This document shows, piece after piece, positions 8,109 to 17,779 of a stretch of 64,000 nucleotides of DNA (position 1 is the stretch's first letter; every line of letters starts with the position of its first letter). Source of the DNA: Desulfovibrio gilichinskyi (GTDB lineage: Bacteria > Desulfobacterota > Desulfovibrionia > Desulfovibrionales > Desulfovibrionaceae); NCBI RefSeq assembly GCF_900177375.1, contig NZ_FWZU01000002.1, forward strand, positions 62,001-126,000. The letters run 5' to 3'. Both the position numbers and the translations under genes were made by a program. The notes beneath the pieces were generated by a model. That model made no database searches. It saw only the letters and a program-made list of their open reading frames with translations, and had not been told where the DNA came from.

Positions 8109-9824
8109 TTATGATCCTTCATTGCGAATACTGGGAAAGAAAAGTTCTACGCACGTCCCTGTTGCAGCTGAGGAAGGTATTGTTACCCTGCCGCTGTGGC
8201 CGCGCATGATTGTGTTGACTATGGCAAGCCCGAGTCCGGTCCCTTTCGGTTTATCTGTGAAGAAAGGTTCAAGAGCATGCTTGCGGACATCTTCAGGCAT
8301 ACCTGGACCGTTGTCGCAGACACTTATCCATACCCCGTGATCATTGCCCTTCGCATTGATAAATATCTGTCCTTCTCCTTCAGGCACAGCATCCAGACTG
8401 TTTACCAGAAGGTTTAAAAGAACCTGACGGATTCCATCCGGGTCTGCATAAACTTCATGCGTTTCAAGGTTGTGGTCAAGTATGGCCCCTTTGTGCTCCA
8501 GATCGAATCCAAGCAGGGTGTTCATGGATTCACACAGATCATTTAAATCAACGGATTGCTGATCCAGCTCATGAGGTTTTGATAGATATAACAGGTCGGT
8601 AACAACTCTGTTTAGACGGTCGGCTTCTTCCAGCATGGTTCTGGCGTAAGTTCCGTAAGGCTTCTCGTCTTTCAGTTTATCGGCAAATAGCTGAGCAAAT
8701 CCGCGTAATGAGCTGAGCGGATTGCGTATCTCATGGGCGACCCCCGCTGCCAGTGATCCTATGGATGCGAGTCTTCTTGCTTCATTAAGGTCGTCTTCAA
8801 GTTCGGCTATATCTGTCCTGTCTCTGATGATAACCATTGTTCTGTGCTCTTCGGAACTTTCAAAGTATGGAAAGAAAATTAATTCCAGATTCTTTCCATT
8901 GAGTTTTACATGTTCCCATAAGACATCACCGCGCCTGAATTTTTGAATAGATTCAAAGGAGAAGGTCTTCCAGCTTAGTCCTGCAAGGGATTTTCCTTCC
9001 GGGCTGTCCATCAGGGAGTGTGCTGAGCCGTTAGCTGCTAAAATTGTTTCATCCGGTGAAAGGGTCAGCAGTCCGTCAGGCATATTATCGAGAAGATTTG
9101 TCTGAAATCTTTCGAGTTTAATAATTTGCTTGTCTTCTTCTCTGCGTTGAAAATAGGCGACTGCAAGTAACCATAAGACAAATCCGGCGAGGAAAATATA
9201 GCCGGTCTGCATAAGGGCTGCTCGCCTGTACTGTTTAAATTGTGCAAGATGTTTTTCTGCACTTAACCCGAGCAGAATATAGGTTTGCTGTTCTTGAGGC
9301 GGAAGAAATCTGTTATGTTTCTGTCCATAGAGTCTTAGTAGATGAGGCTGCCCTTGCGTACCATAAAGCAGGGCTGCTTTTCCGTTGATAACAACCGGAG
9401 TGCTTGCTTCATTGAGCGAGCGGATCATGTTGAAAATAGGCGTGGGGGGAGTGAACGTGGTGGATGCATCTTTTTGTCCTACCACGACTAAGGGGTTGTC
9501 ATCCGGGCCGTACAGTCCGATAAAAAGCAGATCGCCCTGTGCGACCATTTCCTGAAAAAGTTCTCTTGCCGCCGGAACAAGATTTTCACGAGCTTGCTGA
9601 TTATGCATTCCCTGCCAGCGCATTCTGCGCATTCCGTCCGCAAGTTGAATATCAAGCCCGCGGGTAATGGACTTTGCTGAAAGAAGCATATGCTCAAACA
9701 CAGTCTGCTGCATCTGGCGCAGGTTTTGCCACGTAAGGTAGAGAGAACCTGCGCCGAGCAGCAGCAGAGCCAGAAGAGCTAAAGCCAGCGGCAATCTTTG
9801 TGATCTTTGTGAGCTTAATTCCAT
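8109..9824 (-). CDS. Membrane sensor histidine kinase (ZraS-like)
   Basis: A 571-residue kinase. Two membrane segments (about residues 12-32 and 205-225) enclose a periplasmic sensor of roughly 170 residues. A PAS-like region follows (about 240-345), then HisKA with the phospho-acceptor in GVAHEIRNPLSS and HATPase_c with N (NLLVNSLDAV), G1 (DNGPGMP) and G2 (GTGLGLAI) boxes. The ATG precedes the regulator gene by an ordinary operon spacing, and the gene lies 19 nt after the DUF4405-like gene. I see no strong ribosome site, which may mean translational coupling. The signal is unknown; in E. coli ZraS the signal is zinc and envelope stress, and nothing here proves the same ligand. Confidence 0.92.
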   Translation of the reverse strand: MELSSQRSQRLPLALALLALLLLGAGSLYLTWQNLRQMQQTVFEHMLLSAKSITRGLDIQLADGMRRMRWQGMHNQQARENLVPAARELFQEMVAQGDLLFIGLYGPDDNPLVVVGQKDASTTFTPPTPIFNMIRSLNEASTPVVINGKAALLYGTQGQPHLLRLYGQKHNRFLPPQEQQTYILLGLSAEKHLAQFKQYRRAALMQTGYIFLAGFVLWLLAVAYFQRREEDKQIIKLERFQTNLLDNMPDGLLTLSPDETILAANGSAHSLMDSPEGKSLAGLSWKTFSFESIQKFRRGDVLWEHVKLNGKNLELIFFPYFESSEEHRTMVIIRDRTDIAELEDDLNEARRLASIGSLAAGVAHEIRNPLSSLRGFAQLFADKLKDEKPYGTYARTMLEEADRLNRVVTDLLYLSKPHELDQQSVDLNDLCESMNTLLGFDLEHKGAILDHNLETHEVYADPDGIRQVLLNLLVNSLDAVPEGEGQIFINAKGNDHGVWISVCDNGPGMPEDVRKHALEPFFTDKPKGTGLGLAIVNTIMRGHSGRVTIPSSAATGTCVELFFPSIRNEGS

Positions 9825-9843
9825 TAACTAGTCTGGTTTATGT

Positions 9844-10740
9844 TTAAGGGTGTAAAAGTATTCCAATTTGACGAGGTGATGTCATATTCAACATGCCTGC
9901 AATGTCACGGATGGTTGTGGACTTGTCAACAACAGCACCTTTTTCTCTAAGTATTCCAAGAGCAGTATTGAGATCAAGATTTTGTCTCTCGCAATATTCT
10001 TCGAGTGTCAATTTGCCGAGTCCGCTTCCCGCGCCGCTTCCCATTCCGCTGCCCATGCCGCTTCCGCTGTTGTTGTAACCTGAGTCTTGGTGCATGCCGG
10101 ATTGATTAAGCGGCCCGCCTGCGTTCATGTTGGTTCTTTGCTCAGGCTGATCCTTTAAAATAATTTCGTGGAGTTCTTTGGGGGTAAGTCCGGCTTTGTC
10201 CGCAATAGCTCTGATTGATTGCGCTGTAGATTCAATTTCTATCTCCGCCCCTTTAATTGAGGCCACAGCCTTATCAAGATCAAGTCCCATGCGTTTGCAG
10301 AATACGGCAAGAGAACTGAGTTCGGCATGTCCATACGGAGGATTGCCATATTTCATTTCGCCTTGAGTTTTAAGGTAAGCAGAAAATTCAAGAACCTGCT
10401 TCATAGGTGGAAGCCCTGTTAATGATCCTATTGCAACATACAGGGTGAGAAGAATGCTGATAAAAAATGCTGCTGATGAGAAATTTGATGTGGAGGATTT
10501 TTTCTTAAGATATGCAATAATGGGTTTCCAGTTAAGCCAGATATGGATGATTGAAGCAAAAAGAAAAAGCACTCCTGTGCAGATATGGATGGAGCCCCAT
10601 TGGTCTTTACTAAGCCCAAGGAATGTCCAGTCCGCCCAGTATGCAACGCGTCCTTGTGGTACTAAATAAAGAATTATACTTGTTAGAGACAGGACGATAA
10701 TCGCAAAGAAACTGATTAATGATGTTATTTTTCTAAGCAT
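9844..10740 (-). CDS. DUF4405-like membrane protein with a duplicated C-terminal module
   Basis: A 298-residue protein. The first 125 residues hold about three to four membrane segments with histidines in GSIHICTG and ASIIHIWLNW, the layout of a small b-type cytochrome (DUF4405 style); heme binding is an inference. The C-terminal half has two related modules of about 52 residues (roughly 143-195 and 245-297). Both contain a Cys-x-Arg, an LDL motif, an IR-IA motif and a G-x-(T/S)-P turn. A flexible linker rich in Gly, Ser and Met joins them. AGGAG stands 7 nt before the ATG. It leads the operon with the histidine kinase and regulator, so it may feed a redox or envelope signal to them. Confidence 0.72.
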   Translation of the reverse strand: MLRKITSLISFFAIIVLSLTSIILYLVPQGRVAYWADWTFLGLSKDQWGSIHICTGVLFLFASIIHIWLNWKPIIAYLKKKSSTSNFSSAAFFISILLTLYVAIGSLTGLPPMKQVLEFSAYLKTQGEMKYGNPPYGHAELSSLAVFCKRMGLDLDKAVASIKGAEIEIESTAQSIRAIADKAGLTPKELHEIILKDQPEQRTNMNAGGPLNQSGMHQDSGYNNSGSGMGSGMGSGAGSGLGKLTLEEYCERQNLDLNTALGILREKGAVVDKSTTIRDIAGMLNMTSPRQIGILLHP

Positions 10741-10856
10741 TAAAAATCTCCTATCCTTTTGGTAAATTAAAATTAAATGTTACAGGAAACTGAATCAGTT
10801 TTAATGTGTTCTATTATGTATACGTAACTCTTATCTTATTAGAAAGAGAATTAATA

Positions 10857-10886
10857 AAAAAGGAGGACATATATGTCCTCCTTTTT
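10857..10886 (-). terminator. Terminator after ZraP-like gene
   Basis: A perfect palindrome (aaaaaggaggacat / atgtcctccttttt) lies about 44 nt past the ZraP-like stop codon with T-rich sequence continuing on the minus strand. It separates that gene from the DUF4405-kinase-regulator operon. Confidence 0.85.
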
Positions 10887-10929
10887 ACCCGTTTTCCTGT
10901 TTTGTGTAGATGAACGTTTAATAAAGTTA

Positions 10930-11439
10930 TTAGTTAAAGCGGGGGCATCCCTGCTGTGGATTGCAGTTTGGATTTTGGTTGTTGCCACAGCCTCCGTAGC
11001 CGTTCTGCATCATACCTCTGTTTCCGTTCTGCATCATACCCATGCCTCTTGGTCCGTTTCCAGGTCCGGGGACAACAAGCCCTGTAACCTGTTCAAGTTC
11101 ATCAGCCATCTTCTGATGAGTAGTAAACATTTTTTCTCTTACATCAGAGAGATCTTTTACCATTGCGTGGATAGTCGCTTTGTCAGCTTTACCTGAATTT
11201 ACAAGAGCATCAAGTTCTGTACGTTTAGCCCATTGTTCATTTTTGAGTGTACGGAAAGTCGTTTCGTATTTAGAAATAATTTCCTGAGCTAACTGCTGTT
11301 TTTCAGGTGCCAGCTGGTTTAAGGCTGCCCAGTTGCCTCCATTATGATATCCATTATGGTAACCACCGCCTGCCATGGCTACTGCGGCCATCGATAATAC
11401 AAATACAATTGCTAGTGGGATCAAAGTTTTTTTCTTCAT
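10930..11439 (-). CDS. ZraP/CpxP-like periplasmic stress protein
   Basis: A 169-residue secreted protein with a clear signal peptide (MKKKTLIPLAIVFVLSMAAV, cleavage after AMA). The mature part has a His/Gly-rich start (GGGYHNGYHNGG), a helical core (LNQLAPEKQQLAQEIISKYE onward) of the LTXXQ/heavy-metal-resistance type, and a tail rich in Met, Asn, Gly and Cys that could bind metal. AGGAG precedes the chosen ATG by 5 nt. A longer frame from a TTG at 11502 is rejected because it runs through the sigma54 promoter. Family knowledge: ZraP and CpxP are periplasmic chaperone/sensor accessory proteins. The nearby kinase-regulator pair and the promoter type support that role here. Confidence 0.8.
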   Translation of the reverse strand: MKKKTLIPLAIVFVLSMAAVAMAGGGYHNGYHNGGNWAALNQLAPEKQQLAQEIISKYETTFRTLKNEQWAKRTELDALVNSGKADKATIHAMVKDLSDVREKMFTTHQKMADELEQVTGLVVPGPGNGPRGMGMMQNGNRGMMQNGYGGCGNNQNPNCNPQQGCPRFN

Positions 11440-11485
11440 ATAATCTCCTACAGTTAAATGTTGTTGCCCTCTCGGAGAAGTATAC

Positions 11486-11502
11486 AGCAGTATACGTGCC
11501 AA
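11486..11502 (-). promoter_or_regulatory. Sigma54 (-24/-12) promoter of the ZraP-like gene
   Basis: On the minus strand the sequence reads TTGGCACGTATACTGCT, against the consensus TTGGCACGNNNNTTGCT. GG and GC are separated by exactly 10 nt. Transcription would start near 11475, giving a leader of about 35 nt. An NtrC-family activator is encoded 3.4 kb downstream. Confidence 0.85.
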
Positions 11503-11565
11503 AACTTTTAGTGTGGTAATATCAATGAGTTATGTTGGATTGGGGATTGTGTTGAATATGTTTTG

Positions 11566-11620
11566 GTGCAATTAACTGCACATATATTGCACAAGTGCAG
11601 CGTAATACGGGATTGGTGCA
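11566..11620 (-). promoter_or_regulatory. Candidate enhancer sites (TGCAC/GTGCA repeats)
   Basis: Five half-sites cluster 65-120 nt upstream of the sigma54 promoter. On the plus strand they are GTGCA (11566-11570) with TGCAC (11577-11581), TGCAC (11588-11592) with GTGCA (11595-11599), and GTGCA (11616-11620). They form inverted repeats similar in core to NtrC-type sites (TGCACC...GGTGCA). Position and symmetry fit enhancer binding by the adjacent sigma54 activator; binding itself is inferred. Confidence 0.6.
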
Positions 11621-11626
11621 AGCTGT

Positions 11627-13327
11627 TTAAATAATATCGGAATTATCTGTAAGCCATTTGTGCATTCCACAGGCTTTACATTGTGCGCATCCTTCCGGAG
11701 GACATGGAGGAGTCATAACCCCTTTAAGGTATCGTTCCCATTCGCGCCACAGGTAAGACTTGTTTATACCTGTTTCAATAAAATCCCACGGCAGGGGATC
11801 ATTTTTATCCAGATTGTGGTCAATAAATTTTTCAAGGTCGCCTTCGTAGTATTTGAAAGCTTTTTTCCAGCCGCCTTCTTCAGCGGCTATCATGATAAAT
11901 TTATGCAATTCTTCATTGCCACGGGCAAGAATACCTTGAAGTCTTGCTTGAAATGGTGAATCGCCTGAGAATGTTACGCCTTTATATTTTTTGGTAAGTG
12001 AGTTCACTTTAGCCAGAACATTTTTAAGTTCTGTTTCGGAGGGCATGGCTGTCCACTGAAGCGGAGTCCAAGGTTTCGGTACGAGGCAACTGGCGCCTAA
12101 GGTAATGCGCATGAATTGTTTTTTCTTGTTACCTTGTCCGCGACTGCGCGCCTGATCGATCTTCTCAAGCATGGAAGCAAATTCTTCGTAATCTGCATCG
12201 GTTTCACCGGGCCATCCTACGATAATATACATCCGTAAATGATTTACTCCCTTGGCAGCGCAAAGTTCTACCGCGCGCAGGAAGTCTTCTTCATTAAGGT
12301 TCTTGCTTGCACTGTCACGCAGCCGCTTACTTGCACCTTCTAAAGCCAGAGTGACAGTGCGGACGCCGGATGCCCGCAAAATATCGAGCAGTTCTACGGT
12401 TAACCCGTCAGCTCTGACTGAGGATAAAGAAAATTTGGTTTTTCTGTTTTTGAGCCATTCAATATAAGGGATTAGATCAGGCCAGTCTGTAAGAGCCGTT
12501 CCTACTAGACCCACTTTGGGAGGATCTGCCAGTTCAACAATCTCTTTAAGCTGGTCAAGAGAGGCGTGCCTTGGAGGTCTATAGATGTACCCTGCCGCGC
12601 AGAACCTGCACCCGTAAGGGCAGCCTCTGTTCACTTCAACCAGAAACATGTCTTTGAAAACAGCTTCCGGACTTATGAAACAGGAATATGCCGGTGTTGA
12701 CAGAACAGGAACGTGATCGTTCTCTCCACAAGGAGCAGGAGGAACAAGAGCTCTTTTGACCTTGCCTGACGTTTTTGCGGGAACGTATACTCCAGGTCTG
12801 TCTTTGATAAGTTCAAGAAAGTCATTCTTGCTTCCGCCGTCGTAGATATGCCGTTTAAGTTCGAGGCATAAATCCTTAAGTCCCGCTTCGGCTTCTCCTA
12901 CCCAGAAAAGATCGAAAAAGGGTGCTATCGGTGCAGGATTTAAAAATGCAACCGGACCTCCGGCCATAACCAGCGGGAAGCCCGGGCGTTCCGACGATAA
13001 AGCCGGAACGCCCGAATCTTTCAGCATTCTTACGGGGTGGAGATACTCCTCCTCGAAGTTTATGCTGAAGCCGATCAGGGGAAACTCGGACAGTTCTTTG
13101 TCACTGTCCATGGAAACAGAAGGCTGTCCCGGATCACCAAGAAAAAACCTTTCAACTGCAAGTTCATCTTCAGGAGCCAGCAGGCGATAAACAGCCTGCC
13201 ATCCTAAAGTGGAAAGAGCAGCACCTTTTCTGCCGGGGAAGACCAGGGCCGTGGGCAGTCGTCCACCAGTCTCTTCAGCTATAGGTTCTTCACGTCCATA
13301 ATATATAAAATCCTCTTTTACAGACAT
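11627..13327 (-). CDS. B12-binding-type radical SAM protein (TIGR03960-like)
   Basis: A 566-residue radical SAM enzyme. The [4Fe-4S] motif CxxxCxxC is seen in NRGCPYGCRFCAAGY around residue 236. The N-terminal 220 residues resemble the B12-binding-like region of the YgiQ/TIGR03960 group, although a clear cobalamin DxHxxG is not evident to me. The C-terminal end carries a Cys cluster (PPCPPEGCAQCKACG) that may bind a metal or another Fe-S cluster. It follows ftsZ by 68 nt in the same direction and may be read with the dcw operon. Its substrate is unknown; TIGR03960 proteins are often encoded beside a DUF2344 partner, which is absent here. Confidence 0.85.
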   Translation of the reverse strand: MSVKEDFIYYGREEPIAEETGGRLPTALVFPGRKGAALSTLGWQAVYRLLAPEDELAVERFFLGDPGQPSVSMDSDKELSEFPLIGFSINFEEEYLHPVRMLKDSGVPALSSERPGFPLVMAGGPVAFLNPAPIAPFFDLFWVGEAEAGLKDLCLELKRHIYDGGSKNDFLELIKDRPGVYVPAKTSGKVKRALVPPAPCGENDHVPVLSTPAYSCFISPEAVFKDMFLVEVNRGCPYGCRFCAAGYIYRPPRHASLDQLKEIVELADPPKVGLVGTALTDWPDLIPYIEWLKNRKTKFSLSSVRADGLTVELLDILRASGVRTVTLALEGASKRLRDSASKNLNEEDFLRAVELCAAKGVNHLRMYIIVGWPGETDADYEEFASMLEKIDQARSRGQGNKKKQFMRITLGASCLVPKPWTPLQWTAMPSETELKNVLAKVNSLTKKYKGVTFSGDSPFQARLQGILARGNEELHKFIMIAAEEGGWKKAFKYYEGDLEKFIDHNLDKNDPLPWDFIETGINKSYLWREWERYLKGVMTPPCPPEGCAQCKACGMHKWLTDNSDII

Positions 13328-13395
13328 GTATCAGGTTCCAGCGTGTTCCGGTAAATCAGAATTGTTTCCTTATTAATTTTCATTTGCAGACAGTA

Positions 13396-14661
13396 TTAAT
13401 CAGCCTGTTTGCGGATAAAAGTCGGTACTTCAAAATCGTCATCATCATGGAAGATGAATTCTTCTCCGCCTGAATTTGCAGCAGTTTTATTTTTCACAGG
13501 TTCAGAATTTCCAGCGGTTTCAGCCGGTTTCGCTCCTGAGCGCAGATATGCGGGAATAGAGCGGTCTTCTTCTGAATGAAGATTGCCGAGATGTCTTACA
13601 TTACCTTGTTCGGTAGCTCGTGGAGCCATGCCTCTAGGAGTAATGTTAGAACGGGTAGGCTGCTGCATTTCAATTACAGGCTGCATCGGTTTCTCTTCTG
13701 CGGAGTCGATACCTGTAGCAATAACGGTAATGCGCATTTCGTCACCGGCATCAGGATCAAAAACAGTTCCGAAGAAAATCTGTGCATCTTCGTGAGCTTC
13801 TTCGTAAATAATATTTGCAGCTTCGCTGACTTCATCAATGGTCATGTCAGGGGAGCAGGTGATGTTGATGAGTACGCCTTTAGCTCCCTCAATTGAAACA
13901 TCTTCAAGAAGGGGGCTTGTGATAGCTTTCATTGCGGCTTCGCGGGCTCTGTTTTCGCCTCTGGCTATTCCTGTACCCATGAGAGCAAGTCCGGAGCTGG
14001 ACATGACAGCCTTAACATCAGCAAAGTCAAGGTTGATTAAACCGTGAACAGTAATCAGATCGGCAATACCTTTAACACCGTAATAAAGAACTTCATCAGC
14101 TTTTTTCAGCATTTCTGAGAAAGCTGCTTTTTTAGCTGCAAGCTGGAGAAGGCGGTCGTTCGGGATAGTGATAATTGAGTCAACAACGCTTTTGAGTTCT
14201 TCAATACCTTTTTCGGCCTGAAGAAGTCTGCGTTTGCCTTCAAAGTAGAAAGGTTTGGTTACAACTGCTACGGTAAGCGCGCCGGCTTCTTTTGCAATCT
14301 GCGCAATAACAGGAGCTGCTCCTGTACCTGTTCCGCCACCCATACCGGCTGTGACGAAAACCATATCGCAGTCGCAGACGAGTTCGCGGATCTGCTCAAT
14401 GCTTTCAAGTGCAGCGTTTTTACCGATATCAGGGTTAGCGCCAGCGCCTAGACCTTTAGTCAGTTGATCACCGAGCTGAATTTTGTATTCAGCAAGAGAT
14501 TTGTTGATATCCTGAACATCTGTGTTCGCAGCAATAAAGCGAACGCCTGTAAGAGCGGACTGGATCATGTTGTTGATAGCGTTTCCGCCACCACCACCGC
14601 AACCGATTACTTTAATCTTTGCGTGACCGTCATTTTCGATTTCCATGTAATCCATCATCAT
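13396..14661 (-). CDS. ftsZ: Cell division GTPase FtsZ
   Basis: The tubulin homologue that forms the division ring. The 421-residue frame holds the glycine-rich start ([17 protein letters not shown]), the tubulin signature [10 protein letters not shown] near residue 108 and the T7 synergy loop [11 protein letters not shown] near 207. A disordered linker leads to a C-terminal peptide [11 protein letters not shown] that binds FtsA. AGGGG lies 7 nt before the ATG at 14661 and only 1 nt before the ATG at 14667, so the former is preferred. The open frame extends to 14766 inside ftsA, but no start there is plausible. It is the last division gene of the dcw operon. Confidence 0.97.
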   Translation of the reverse strand: MMMDYMEIENDGHAKIKVIGCGGGGGNAINNMIQSALTGVRFIAANTDVQDINKSLAEYKIQLGDQLTKGLGAGANPDIGKNAALESIEQIRELVCDCDMVFVTAGMGGGTGTGAAPVIAQIAKEAGALTVAVVTKPFYFEGKRRLLQAEKGIEELKSVVDSIITIPNDRLLQLAAKKAAFSEMLKKADEVLYYGVKGIADLITVHGLINLDFADVKAVMSSSGLALMGTGIARGENRAREAAMKAITSPLLEDVSIEGAKGVLINITCSPDMTIDEVSEAANIIYEEAHEDAQIFFGTVFDPDAGDEMRITVIATGIDSAEEKPMQPVIEMQQPTRSNITPRGMAPRATEQGNVRHLGNLHSEEDRSIPAYLRSGAKPAETAGNSEPVKNKTAANSGGEEFIFHDDDDFEVPTFIRKQAD

Positions 14662-14744
14662 TTTCATTCCCCTGTTTAAGCTTCCGTTAAGTTCAATTTC
14701 CCGGAGATCGGGTCCGGAAAAGCCTTCACCAGATGTAGCGGTGA

Positions 14745-15974
14745 CTACGCTATATCGGTGAACCACTTACGCATCCTGCCCAGAATGCGGTTGAAAACAT
14801 TTTCGTCACGAATACGGAATACCTGTTCGGAACATCCTTCTTTTTCAGCTCCGTACATCAGAAGGCCGACTGCGGTGGCATATTTGGGACTGTGAACAAC
14901 GTCTTTGAGTCCTCCGATTCCGGCTGGATAGCCGATACGAACCGGAAGGTCGAAAACCTGTTCTGCAAGTTCCTGCATGCCGTCTACCAGTGATGTCCCA
15001 CCTGTAAGAACAACTCCGGCCGCAATCAGGTTTTTGTATCCGCTGCGAATTAATTCCTGATCCACCAAAGCAATTATCTCTTCACAGCGAGGCTCGCATA
15101 TTTCAGCAAGAACACGCTTAGACATTTTGCGATGGTCACGCCCGCCGACGGAAGGAACTTCGATGGTCTCATCATTTTTGACGAGATCCGTCAGAGCTGT
15201 TCCGTATTTGACCTTGATCTGTTCAGCCGAACCCATTGGAGTTCTAAGTCCGAAAGCTATATCATTGGTCAGGTTATTGCCCCCCAAAGCGATAACCGCG
15301 GTGTGCTTGATTGAATCATTTGCAAAAATTGCGAGGTCTGTTGTGCCGCCTCCGATGTCAATAATGGCGACTCCGATTTCTCTTTCTTCTTCAGAAAGAA
15401 CAGCCTTGCTTGAAGCAAGAGATTCAAGAACAATATCAGACACATCAAGACCTGAACGGTGACATGAGCGAATGATGTTCTGCGCTGAAGTTACCGCGCC
15501 GGTAACAATGTGAACCTTAACTTCAAGGCGCACACCTGCCATTCCGAGCGGATCGGCAATGCCGCGCTGGTCGTCGACTATAAATTCCTGCGGCAGGGTG
15601 TGAATTACTTCCCTGTCCAGCGGTATAGCTACAGCTTTGGCAGCATCAATAACTCTATCAACGTCTTTTTGAGTAACTTCTCCGCCTTTAACAGCGATGA
15701 CCCCGTGGCTGTTAAAACCTTTGATGTGACTTCCTGCAATACCTGCATAAACGGAACGGATTTCACAACCAGCCATAAGCTCAGCTTCTTCAAGAGCTTT
15801 TTTTATCGATTGAACAGTCTGTTCAATATTAACAACAACGCCTTTACGGAGACCCGTAGAAGGAGCAGTGCCGATGCCGACAATGTCGACTCCGTCAGCT
15901 GTTGCTTCTCCGACAACAGCACAGATCTTAGTAGTGCCTACGTCGAGACCGACTATCAGATCAGATTTGGCCAT
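14745..15974 (-). CDS. ftsA: Cell division protein FtsA
   Basis: An actin-like ATPase of 409 residues that tethers FtsZ to the membrane. Phosphate-binding segments are visible as GLDVGTTK near residue 9, and as DIGGGTTD near 203 and GVVLTGGTS near 318. The C-terminal end ([13 protein letters not shown]) can form the amphipathic membrane-targeting helix. GAGGAGAG lies 6 nt before the ATG. It stands between ftsQ and ftsZ in the classic order. Confidence 0.97.
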   Translation of the reverse strand: MAKSDLIVGLDVGTTKICAVVGEATADGVDIVGIGTAPSTGLRKGVVVNIEQTVQSIKKALEEAELMAGCEIRSVYAGIAGSHIKGFNSHGVIAVKGGEVTQKDVDRVIDAAKAVAIPLDREVIHTLPQEFIVDDQRGIADPLGMAGVRLEVKVHIVTGAVTSAQNIIRSCHRSGLDVSDIVLESLASSKAVLSEEEREIGVAIIDIGGGTTDLAIFANDSIKHTAVIALGGNNLTNDIAFGLRTPMGSAEQIKVKYGTALTDLVKNDETIEVPSVGGRDHRKMSKRVLAEICEPRCEEIIALVDQELIRSGYKNLIAAGVVLTGGTSLVDGMQELAEQVFDLPVRIGYPAGIGGLKDVVHSPKYATAVGLLMYGAEKEGCSEQVFRIRDENVFNRILGRMRKWFTDIA

Positions 15975-16015
15975 AACATTCTCTCCTCATCACCTTAAGA
16001 TATATAGGGGCATTT

Positions 16016-16882
16016 TCATTGCAAACCGTCTTGACCGGAAGTCCGCTTTTCTACCCAGACGCGGTCTTTTCCCGCCGAGATCCTCGCAACGTTCCTGAAC
16101 TCACCCCGGTTTTTAAGGTCGTTCCAGACGGTGTTCAGGTTTGAAAGCTGTGCTTGCCAGTTATCCAGTCCCAGCCGGATTGTCAGGCCGGGTCTGTCCA
16201 TAAAAATTTCCATTCTGTTGCCGCCTTTGATATTGACCCATGCAATTTGTCCTGGATCAAAAGGCAGCTCTCTTCTGCTTAAAACTTCCATAAACTCCGG
16301 AAGAATTTTAGCCTGCTCCATGGCATCCGATTCAATATTTAAAAAAGGCAGCGATGCGAATTTGCCTGGTACAACCGGAGCAATCAGCTCTCCTGTATTG
16401 TCGCAATAAAAAAGTTTATCGCTCTGTCTCACCATGAACTGAGGTTTCTTCTCAATAATCTGAATAGACAGCTTATCCGGAAGTTTCCGTTTTATGGCGG
16501 CGGACGTAATCCAATTGTTTGCACTCAGTCTGCTTTCAACATCACCTATGTTTATGGCAAGACTGTTTTTATTAAGCCCTACCTGAGAAATCGTGAGTAT
16601 TTCACCATCACTCAATCTATGATTTCCAGTGACCGTAATGTCCTGCAGTGCAAAATATGGAAGCACTGTAAGCCACCGATATCCGGCAAGGCAGCCTAAT
16701 CCTACTAAAGCCAGCATCAGCAGGCAGATAGAAGATATGCACGTCTTGCGAAACAGGCTTGAAAAAATCTCTGAAAGCGGACGGGACGGCTCTTTACGCA
16801 TCTTGTTTACATTGCGCGGGCGAGCTTTCCTGTCTGTATTATTCAGGTTTAGACGGCTTTTGTTTAATCTTGCAACGCTCAT
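16016..16882 (-). CDS. ftsQ: Cell division protein FtsQ/DivIB
   Basis: A 288-residue bitopic membrane protein of the divisome. It has a basic cytoplasmic N-terminal region, one membrane segment (about 48-70, ISSICLLMLALVGLGCLAG), a POTRA domain (about 78-148, starting FALQDITVTGNHRLSDGEI) and a periplasmic FtsQ/DivIB domain. Family role: it links FtsL/FtsB to the rest of the divisome. Its ATG overlaps the murB stop as ATGA. Sequence conservation in this family is low, so identity rests on domain order and position between murB and ftsA. Confidence 0.92.
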   Translation of the reverse strand: MSVARLNKSRLNLNNTDRKARPRNVNKMRKEPSRPLSEIFSSLFRKTCISSICLLMLALVGLGCLAGYRWLTVLPYFALQDITVTGNHRLSDGEILTISQVGLNKNSLAINIGDVESRLSANNWITSAAIKRKLPDKLSIQIIEKKPQFMVRQSDKLFYCDNTGELIAPVVPGKFASLPFLNIESDAMEQAKILPEFMEVLSRRELPFDPGQIAWVNIKGGNRMEIFMDRPGLTIRLGLDNWQAQLSNLNTVWNDLKNRGEFRNVARISAGKDRVWVEKRTSGQDGLQ

Positions 16883-17751
16883 TGTAGTATTATTACCTCC
16901 GTCTCAAGGGTTACACCGGATTTATTCAAAACGGCCTGCGTGGCCATGTTTAAAAGTTCCAAAGCCGCGGTCCCTGTTCCCTGTCCCTTATTCACTAAAA
17001 AATTTGCGTGTACTTCAGAGAAAGCCATTCCTCCGAGGGTCTTGCCCTTGAATCCGGCTTCATCCAGAAGTTTGCCTGCGCTGAACCCTTCCGGATTTTT
17101 AAAAACGCAGCCTGCCGTTTTTTCCAGCACAGGCTGAGTGCTCTTTTTCTTATTGAAAACTTCCTGAACTTTGTTCTTAACTTCTGATTCTGTAGATTTG
17201 CTTAACGAAAATTCAGCTTCCCATACTAAGGTGAATTCACCTGTCTCCGAAGAAAAATGTCTATACCCGAAGCTCATCTCATCTGCGTTTTTCCAGAAAA
17301 GTCCTTTGCTCGGAGTCCAAAGTCTGACCCGCTTGAGTGAAGCAGCCATGTCCGTTCCGTATGATCCTGCGTTCATGGCAATGCTTCCGCCTACAGACCC
17401 GGGAATACCTGCCAGACCTTCCATTCCGCTCAGGCCGTTGCGAATTAAAAATGCAAGAAGTCCCGGCAGCCTTGTGTCTGCTGAAACCTTAACAGTCAAT
17501 CCGGAGATTTCCGGTTTAATTTTTTCTGCAAGATCCACATGCACAAATGCAAGGTTCAGTTTCCCGTCCGCTGCGAGCATATTGCTTCCTTCCCCGATAG
17601 CGATGAGTCCGGCTGATTCTCTTTCGAAAAAGAGAGATAGCTGGTCTAAGGCCGCTTCGTCCCGCACTTTTGCGAGAGCTCTGGCAGTTCCGCCAATACC
17701 TAGAGAGGTAAGGTCTGCCATTTTCGGTTCATGAAGCAATTCGAGAGTCAT
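16879..17751 (-). CDS. murB: UDP-N-acetylenolpyruvoylglucosamine reductase
   Basis: A 290-residue FAD enzyme that reduces UDP-GlcNAc-enolpyruvate to UDP-MurNAc with NADPH. FAD-binding signatures are visible: GIGGTARALAKV near 17, GEGSNMLA near 54 and PGSVGGSIAMNAGSYG near 122. The catalytic serine region is GFSAGKLLDEAGFKG, preceded by CVFKNP, and the late Glu lies in EVHANFLVN. It overlaps ftsQ by 4 nt and follows murC by 28 nt. No alternative is likely. Confidence 0.96.
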   Translation of the reverse strand: MTLELLHEPKMADLTSLGIGGTARALAKVRDEAALDQLSLFFERESAGLIAIGEGSNMLAADGKLNLAFVHVDLAEKIKPEISGLTVKVSADTRLPGLLAFLIRNGLSGMEGLAGIPGSVGGSIAMNAGSYGTDMAASLKRVRLWTPSKGLFWKNADEMSFGYRHFSSETGEFTLVWEAEFSLSKSTESEVKNKVQEVFNKKKSTQPVLEKTAGCVFKNPEGFSAGKLLDEAGFKGKTLGGMAFSEVHANFLVNKGQGTGTAALELLNMATQAVLNKSGVTLETEVIILQ

Positions 17752-17779
17752 TATTTTCTTTTTCCGTTATTCTTGCGTT

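Noticed and set aside
8109-9824. Assigning zinc as the signal of the ZraS-like kinase
   Set aside because: The sensor domain shows no recognisable metal site; only the locus layout resembles zraS.
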